This document shows positions 58,867 to 64,000 of a DNA stretch of 64,000 bases, in pieces. Source of the DNA: Diphasiastrum complanatum (lineage: Eukaryota > Streptophyta > Lycopodiopsida > Lycopodiales > Lycopodiaceae); contig CM055096.1 of the NCBI GenBank assembly GCA_029204225.1, positions 70,961,349 through 71,025,348 of the forward strand, read 5' to 3'. The position numbers were made by a program, and so were the translations under genes. Each line of letters starts with the position of its first letter. Position 1 is the first letter of the stretch. The notes beneath the pieces were generated by a model. That model had not been told where the DNA came from and did no database searches. It worked only from the letters and a program-made list of their open reading frames with translations.

Positions 58867-59738
58867 CTACCAGTTAATTGAAATGCAAAACCAAGTATAT
58901 CTTGTAAAATCATCAATGAAGGTGACAAAACAAGTTGCACCACCAATACTTTTTGAGGAAGAAAAATGAACATCTGAGTGAATTAATTCTAAAGGATGAG
59001 AAGTCTTAATAAAAGACTTTTGATATGGCTTTCTATGTGATTTTGCAATAGCACAAGCCTCACAAGGCTTGATATCCTTGGAAAGTGATCTTGGAAGACC
59101 AATAGCCTTATCATTCTTGATCATAGAAAGCATAGACTTATATTTAGGATTCCCCAATCTTCTATGCCATAGCTCCTCCTTAGACATAAGAGCAATTTCA
59201 CAAAAGTCTGCATTCTCATAAGAATTTAACTTGAATATTCCACCATATCTAGATCCATTAGCTAGGATCTCATCATCTTTCTTGATCAAGCAAGTATTGG
59301 AATTGATTTTTGAAGCAATTAGAGGCATAGTGTCCCTTCTTGCCACAAAAGAAACACTTGACTTTCTTCTTCTTGGTCTTGGAAGTAGAAGGATGAGTTG
59401 AGTCATCCTCTTCACCATCTTTGTCTCTGTCCTTGGCTTTTTCTTTGTTGAAAACTTGAGAAAACTGGTTCTTGCTCCTCCCTTTATGCTTGTCCTTGAC
59501 AAAGAGAGCTTTGTCACTTCCAATATGCTCGAGTTTGTTCATCCTAGAAAGTTTGTAACTTTGTCTTGCTTCTTCAGAGATGAGAATTACTTGAAGAGTT
59601 TCCAAATTGGACAACTCTTCTTTTATGGCAAAGGATTGAACAAGATTATCATAGTCTTCTTTTAAGCCATTTAGAATGACTTGTACTAGCCCATCTTGAT
59701 TGATTGTGACACCAACACAAGCAAGCTCCCTATCCTAA
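58867..59738 (-). pseudogene. copia gag-integrase with protease deleted (- strand copy)
   Basis: Reading from 59738: gag ELACVGVTINQDGLVQVILN, MNKLEHIGSDKALFVKD, a complete knuckle CFFCGKKGHYASNC, then a direct jump to pre-integrase NTCLIKKDDEILANGSRYGG, so the protease is missing. The zinc domain reads HRRLGNPKYKSM (second His replaced by Asn) and CEACAIAK (both Cys kept). The integrase start IHSDVHFSSSKSIGGAT and TFIDDFTRYTW follows, ending at 58867. It meets the plus-strand copy head to head at 59738. Confidence 0.85.
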
Positions 59739-61745
59739 AGAAGCTTGGGATGCACTTAAGTCAATCTATGAGGCTAAGAATACTTCTAGAATTCTCACTC
59801 TTAAAAATCAGACTTTTTAAAGTTTTCAAAGAAGTGAGGAGATTGCATCAAATTATGTTCTAAGAGTAAAAGATCTTCATAGAGAGCTTGCTTGTGTTGG
59901 TGTCACAATCAACCAAGATGAGTTAGTACAAGTCATTCTTAATGGCTTAAAAGAAGACTATGATAATCTAGTTCAGAACTTTGCAATAAAGGAAGAGTTG
60001 CCCAATTTGGAGACTCTTCATATCTGAAGAAGCAAGGCAAAGTTACAAACTTTCAAGGATGAACAAACTCGAGCATATTGGAAGTGACAAAGCCCTCTTT
60101 GTCAAGGACAAGCATAAAGAGAGGAGCAAGAATCATTATTCTCAAGCCTTCAACAAAAACAAAGCAAAGGACAATGATCAAGATGGAGAAGAAGATGACA
60201 CAACTCATCCTTCTACTTCGAAGACCAAGAAGAAGAAAGTAAATTTTTTTTCTTTTGTGGCAAGAAGGGGCACTATGCCTCTAATTGTCTCAAAAAGAAA
60301 AATCAACTCAAACAAGCAAACATCTCTAATGAGAAAGAAGAAGACTATATAGCAAGTGATGGTGAGGGATCTCTCATGTTTTTCTACAACATCTTTCAAG
60401 AAGGATGGAGAATGGTACATCCACAGTGGTGCTTCATCACATATGTGGTTGCTCTAAGAAATCTTTTGATTTACTTGTACCTTGTGAAGGATCTAAAAGA
60501 TCTATTTATACAGCAAATGATCATGAGTGCTCTATTGAAGGAATTGGCAATATCCCTTTGAAACTTGCTTATTCTAAAGTTCTACCACTTTCAAATGTTC
60601 ATTTTGTTCCAAAACTTACTAAGAACTTGATAAGTGTTAAAAATTACTTGATTGTGGTTGTGATGTGAAATTCATTGTCAATACTTGCATTATAAAGAAA
60701 GATGATGAGGTCCTAGCTCATGGATCTAGATATGGTGGCATCTTCAAGCTAAATCCTTTTGAGAATGCAAATTTTTGTGAAATTGCTCTTATTTCTAAGG
60801 AGGAGTTGTGGCATAGGATATTGGGACATCCCAATTTCAAATCTATGCTTTCTATGATCAAGAATGATAAGGCTATTGGCCTACCAAGATCACTTTCCAA
60901 AGATATCAAGCCATGTGAGGCTCGTGCTATTGCAAAATCACATAGAAAGCCATATCAAAGGTCTTCTATCAAGACTACTCATCCATTGCAATTAATACAC
61001 TCGGATGTTCATTTTTCTTCCTCAAAAAGTATTGGTGGTGCAACTTGTTTTGTTATCTTCATTCATGATTTCACAAGATATACTTGGCTATACCTTCTTT
61101 CTTCAAAGTCTATGGTGTTTGATAATTTCCTAGTTTTCAAGCTTATGTAGAGAAACAATTTTCTTTTAAAGTTAAAGCTTTGAGATGTGATGGAGGAGGT
61201 GAATACATCTCCAATAAGTTCCATGATTATTGTGAGAGTGAAGAGATCAAAAAAGAATTTTCTTGTGCTCATTCCCCATATCAAAATGGGGTTGCTGAAA
61301 GAAAAAATAGATCCTTATGTGAATGTGCTAAAGCAATTAGAATTGAAGCTTCTTTGCCTATTGAATTTTGGGAAGAAGCAATAAATTGTGCAAATTACTT
61401 GTGCAATAGATTACCTCACAATACTCTTGTAGGAAGATCACCATATGAAGTCTTGTTCAAGAAAAAGCCTAAGGTTGAACACCTTAGAGTTTTTGGGTGT
61501 ACTTGTTTTGTGCAGATTCCCTTGGAAACAAGGAGAAAAGATGATCCAAATTCAAGCAAAGGGATCATGGTTGGGTATTCATCCAACAGGAAGGCATACA
61601 GAATTTATGTTCTCTCTACCTCAATCACAATTGAGAGTAGAGATGTTATATTCCATGAAAACCAAAAATACATCTTTGATGAAGCCGAGATCAAAGAGTC
61701 TCAAGAAGGATCTCCTATTGTATCTCTTGAAGATTATCATGGAGG
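59739..61745 (+). pseudogene. copia gag-protease-integrase (+ strand copy)
   Basis: Plus-strand frames from 59739: gag EAWDALKSIYEAKNTSRIL, the same MNKLEHIGSDKALFVKD, a knuckle with its first Cys lost to a T run at about 60242, a decayed protease region (SGASSHMW-type at about 60420, SIYTANDHECSIEGIGN), pre-integrase with HRILGHPNFKSM and CEARAIAK (one Cys replaced by Arg), and the integrase core through FSCAHSPYQNGVAERKNRSL to FGCTCFVQIPL. It stops before RT at about 61745. Frame breaks lie near 59820, 60250, 60660 and 61150. Confidence 0.9.
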
Positions 61746-61991
61746 GATGGGGCCAATCTCTCTTAGAACTTCATTAGAGACATTTAGCTTCAAAATATGA
61801 AGTGCAACGTGTGCTATTTTCTTGAATTTGGAAATTTCTTGAGGATTAGTAGGCTCCTCCTCATTCCCATTCACTATATCTATTAGATCTTGAAGTACAA
61901 GGATGGATTCTATCCTAACTTTCCATGTACCATAATCTGTAGAAGTGAGTCTTTCACTTTGTTCTATTAGATAAGATCCCATTGAAGTCAT
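61746..61991 (-). pseudogene. copia gag N-terminus
   Basis: ATG at 61991 opens MTSMGSYLIEQSERLTSTDY, then GTWKVRIESILVLQDLIDIV and LNVSNEVLREI, the start of copia gag, breaking off at about 61746 where the plus-strand copy begins. Its natural continuation (EAWDALKS...) is found on the opposite strand at 59739. Leader, PBS and LTR follow to the right. Confidence 0.85.
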
Positions 61992-62728
61992 ATCTAGAAG
62001 ATTGGTTTTGGCTTACTAAAGAGAATGTTTTCAGAGGTTCGATATAATCAAATGTAGACTATAGATCACAATGGAATCAAGTAACAATTGATTATGAACT
62101 AAAAAATGGCCAAAAATGACAATTTCTAGATGGAAGTCAAAAAATGCTCTCTACTTTCCAAAGCAAAAGTGGATGAAGTAAACTGAGTTCACACGTGTGA
62201 AATAGCTTAAAAAAGTAAGATTTATCATTTAATAAGTTTCATCCATACATAGGATCATAGATCCAAACAATGCTTCATAGATTGGAAAAAATTGGAAAAT
62301 AGTCAAATCTTGCTATTTTGCCCCTACAAAATAGGATCCTTAAAAGTACAGCCTTCAAGCAAACACTGGTTTTCTCCTTCAATATGCCTCACTTTGAATG
62401 CCAATAACTCTCCTTAGGATCCACCAATCCTCTTGAGGTCACTTGCATCACAATCTACACTTGATTAGCTTTCCATTCATATGCAACATGGATGGAAAAG
62501 ATGAAAAGTAACACAGCCACCACTCTATCTTGATTGAAGGCCTCACATGTGCTACTACACTAGGTCGTACAGCTTTGAAATCAGAGAAAAAGATACATCA
62601 ATGAGTGATGAAGAGAGTGGATCTAGTTAGCTTAAAACGAGTGCTAGTAAGAGGCAAAATGTCACCAACAATGATGAGAAGTCATTCCATTTGACAAAGC
62701 AATGATTAGATGTGTATTCTCCTATCAA

Positions 62729-62740
62729 GCTCTGATACCA
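62729..62740 (-). promoter_or_regulatory. primer binding site for initiator-Met tRNA
   Basis: On the minus strand TGGTATCAGAGC, perfect, directly after the LTR end; the leader to the gag ATG at 61991 is about 740 bases with no gene. Confidence 0.9.
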
Positions 62741-63309
62741 TGAGAACTTTTCACATGTGTGAACCAGCTGCAAGTACAAAGGATCAAGAGAATGAATGAT
62801 TGCACACTAAACTAGCTTCCAAAAACAACGTGATGGAAAACATTGGCAAGCTAGTTAGCAACAAGGCAAGAGCATTCATCACAATCTAACTATCATTACA
62901 CCTCAAATAGATCAAATTGAAGCTTTACTTGAAGAAGTGTATTCTTGAGGTACAAAGCCACATTATATATAATACAAGAGGCCTTCTAGAACTCATGGAG
63001 AGAGAGAACAATCTAGATGCCACATTGCCTCTACCTCTCTACTAGATGACAAAAAGAGAAATGGATAAGACTTGAGAATCTCTCTTTTTGAGAATCCTTG
63101 ACCTACAAGAGTTGCCTCACATGCTTCTTGATAGTTCTAGACCTACACATCACTATGAAGACTAAAAAATGTAACTTGACTCTAATTGAGAAATCTACGA
63201 AAGTCAACCATAGCCGTACTAAAAGAATGACTTGGATTAATGAGACAATCATCATCATCAACTCGTTAGTAACAGAGAAAAGTTGACTTACAAGATTTTT
63301 TTATCAACA
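62741..63309 (-). mobile_element. 5' LTR of the minus-strand copia element (569 bp)
   Basis: On the minus strand it starts TGTTGATAAAAAAATC (63309) and ends AAAGTTCTCA (62741) beside the PBS. A TATA region (ttgtattatatataatg) lies at about 62975-62960. The outer end is inferred from the TG form only. Confidence 0.65.
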
Positions 63310-63402
63310 GTGGACGCGGATTCTGGGGACAATATGCCAGTCGACTTTGATGAAGAAGATGGGTCTTCCACCTCATCGGCAAACCACATTAAATTTTGAA
63401 GT
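63310..63402 (+). other. possible stranded coding tail
   Basis: Right after the LTR border a plus frame reads GDNMPVDFDEEDGSSTSSAN and ends HIKF with a stop at about 63402. It resembles an acidic protein C-terminus preceded by an acceptor-like ttatcaacag, but it is too short to identify. Confidence 0.25.
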
Positions 63403-63549
63403 GGGAAAGTTTTGCCTTGCAGGTGCTCGACCTTTTGCCCAATTTTTTATATAAGCTACATTTGTCAACCTATTGATACGTGGCTAACTCTAACCTTATA
63501 ACACATTGTGCCAGGAAAATAATTGTTTGAGTGAGCTAAGTTGATTGTT

Positions 63550-63592
63550 GAAGCAGAAGAAGAAGAAGAAGAAGAGGAGGAGGAGGAGGAGG
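63550..63592. repeat. (GAA)n(GAG)n microsatellite
   Basis: About seven GAA and six GAG units. From 63593 to 64000 nothing else is recognised. Confidence 0.9.
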
Positions 63593-64000
63593 GAAGAGTG
63601 TGGATTGAGGGGGAGAATCATGATTGATAGGGGAGAGATAGTGTGCGAGGGAGAAAGTGTGAATGATGAAAGAGAGTTTAGGTGATAGGGTGTTTAATTG
63701 ATTTCAACAACACAAATTGGACATGAAACATTACTTGTATGCTTAATGCACAGTATACAGCCTAATTTCTAGAATATGAAATTCATGTCTAGAAGGGAAA
63801 AAAGTTGAAGCCTATTCGATTCGGCCGATTCGGTTTCCAAATGGGCAGTATGAATTGGTCTGAACTGGTCAAATTGGGTTGATTTGAATCGGACATGAAA
63901 CTATACCACCTACCATATAAATAACTAAGTAACAATAGTCAATTGCTCTGGAGTTTTATTTTTGCTATTGCTAACCGATAGGTTAGAAAATTTTGTAAGT

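Noticed and set aside
1-64000. tRNA or rRNA genes, organelle DNA insertions, CRISPR arrays
   Set aside because: I saw no complete tRNA cloverleaf with GGTTCGA-type B arm, no rRNA core sequence and no regularly spaced repeats with unique spacers.

Overview
This is plant nuclear DNA. The signs are intron-containing genes of land-plant families (a SAUR, the telomere factor TEN1, and a long protein whose C-terminal domain I associate with plants), plant-type Ty1/copia and Ty3/gypsy retrotransposons with initiator-Met-tRNA primer binding sites, and a very low gene density. The many old, decayed LTR elements would suit a large-genome plant such as a gymnosperm, but that is inference and I cannot name the species.

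Layout. 0.7-2.9 kb: broken copia element (-). 2.9-3.8 kb: decayed coiled-coil ORF (-). 5.1-8.0 kb: LTR pieces, a primer binding site, a minisatellite, an LTR fragment flanked by a 39-bp inverted repeat, and a GC-rich patch. 10.5 kb: an intact SAUR gene. 11.7-15.1 kb: a foldback sequence, copia RT/RNase H scraps and a short element with TGTTAGGG/CCCTAACA ends and tRNA-like boxes. 15.4-20.5 kb: an internally deleted copia element with a complete 5' LTR, and another gag scrap. 21.2-27.5 kb: a multi-exon gene for an uncharacterised protein of about 870 residues. 28.5-31.6 kb: minisatellites and a copia gag-protease remnant with PBS and LTR. 32.2-35.7 kb and 51.9-57.0 kb: two copies of one essentially non-coding LTR retroelement; the second carries a fossil SINE with a 17-bp target duplication. 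35.8-36.7 kb: two convergent exon clusters. 39.5-41.5 kb: an intron-containing gene of a DDE-transposase-like family, whose missing C-terminal exons seem to lie inverted at 36.2-36.7 kb. 45.4-46.2 kb: a three-exon TEN1 gene. 47.6-50.9 kb: a deleted gypsy element (-) interrupted by a solo LTR with perfect 5-bp target duplications. 57.3-57.9 kb: hAT/DUF659 transposase remnant. 58.9-63.3 kb: copia copies joined in opposite orientations, with an LTR at the right end.

Function. The genes I consider probably functional are SAUR (auxin-linked growth), TEN1 (telomere end protection in the CST complex) and the uncharacterised long gene. They are unrelated and scattered; there is no operon-like grouping. 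Coordinates of splice sites were chosen by reading GT/AG signals and checking codon phase by hand. The most unusual item is the split DDE-type, CxxC-containing transposase-like gene with introns at 36.2-41.5 kb.
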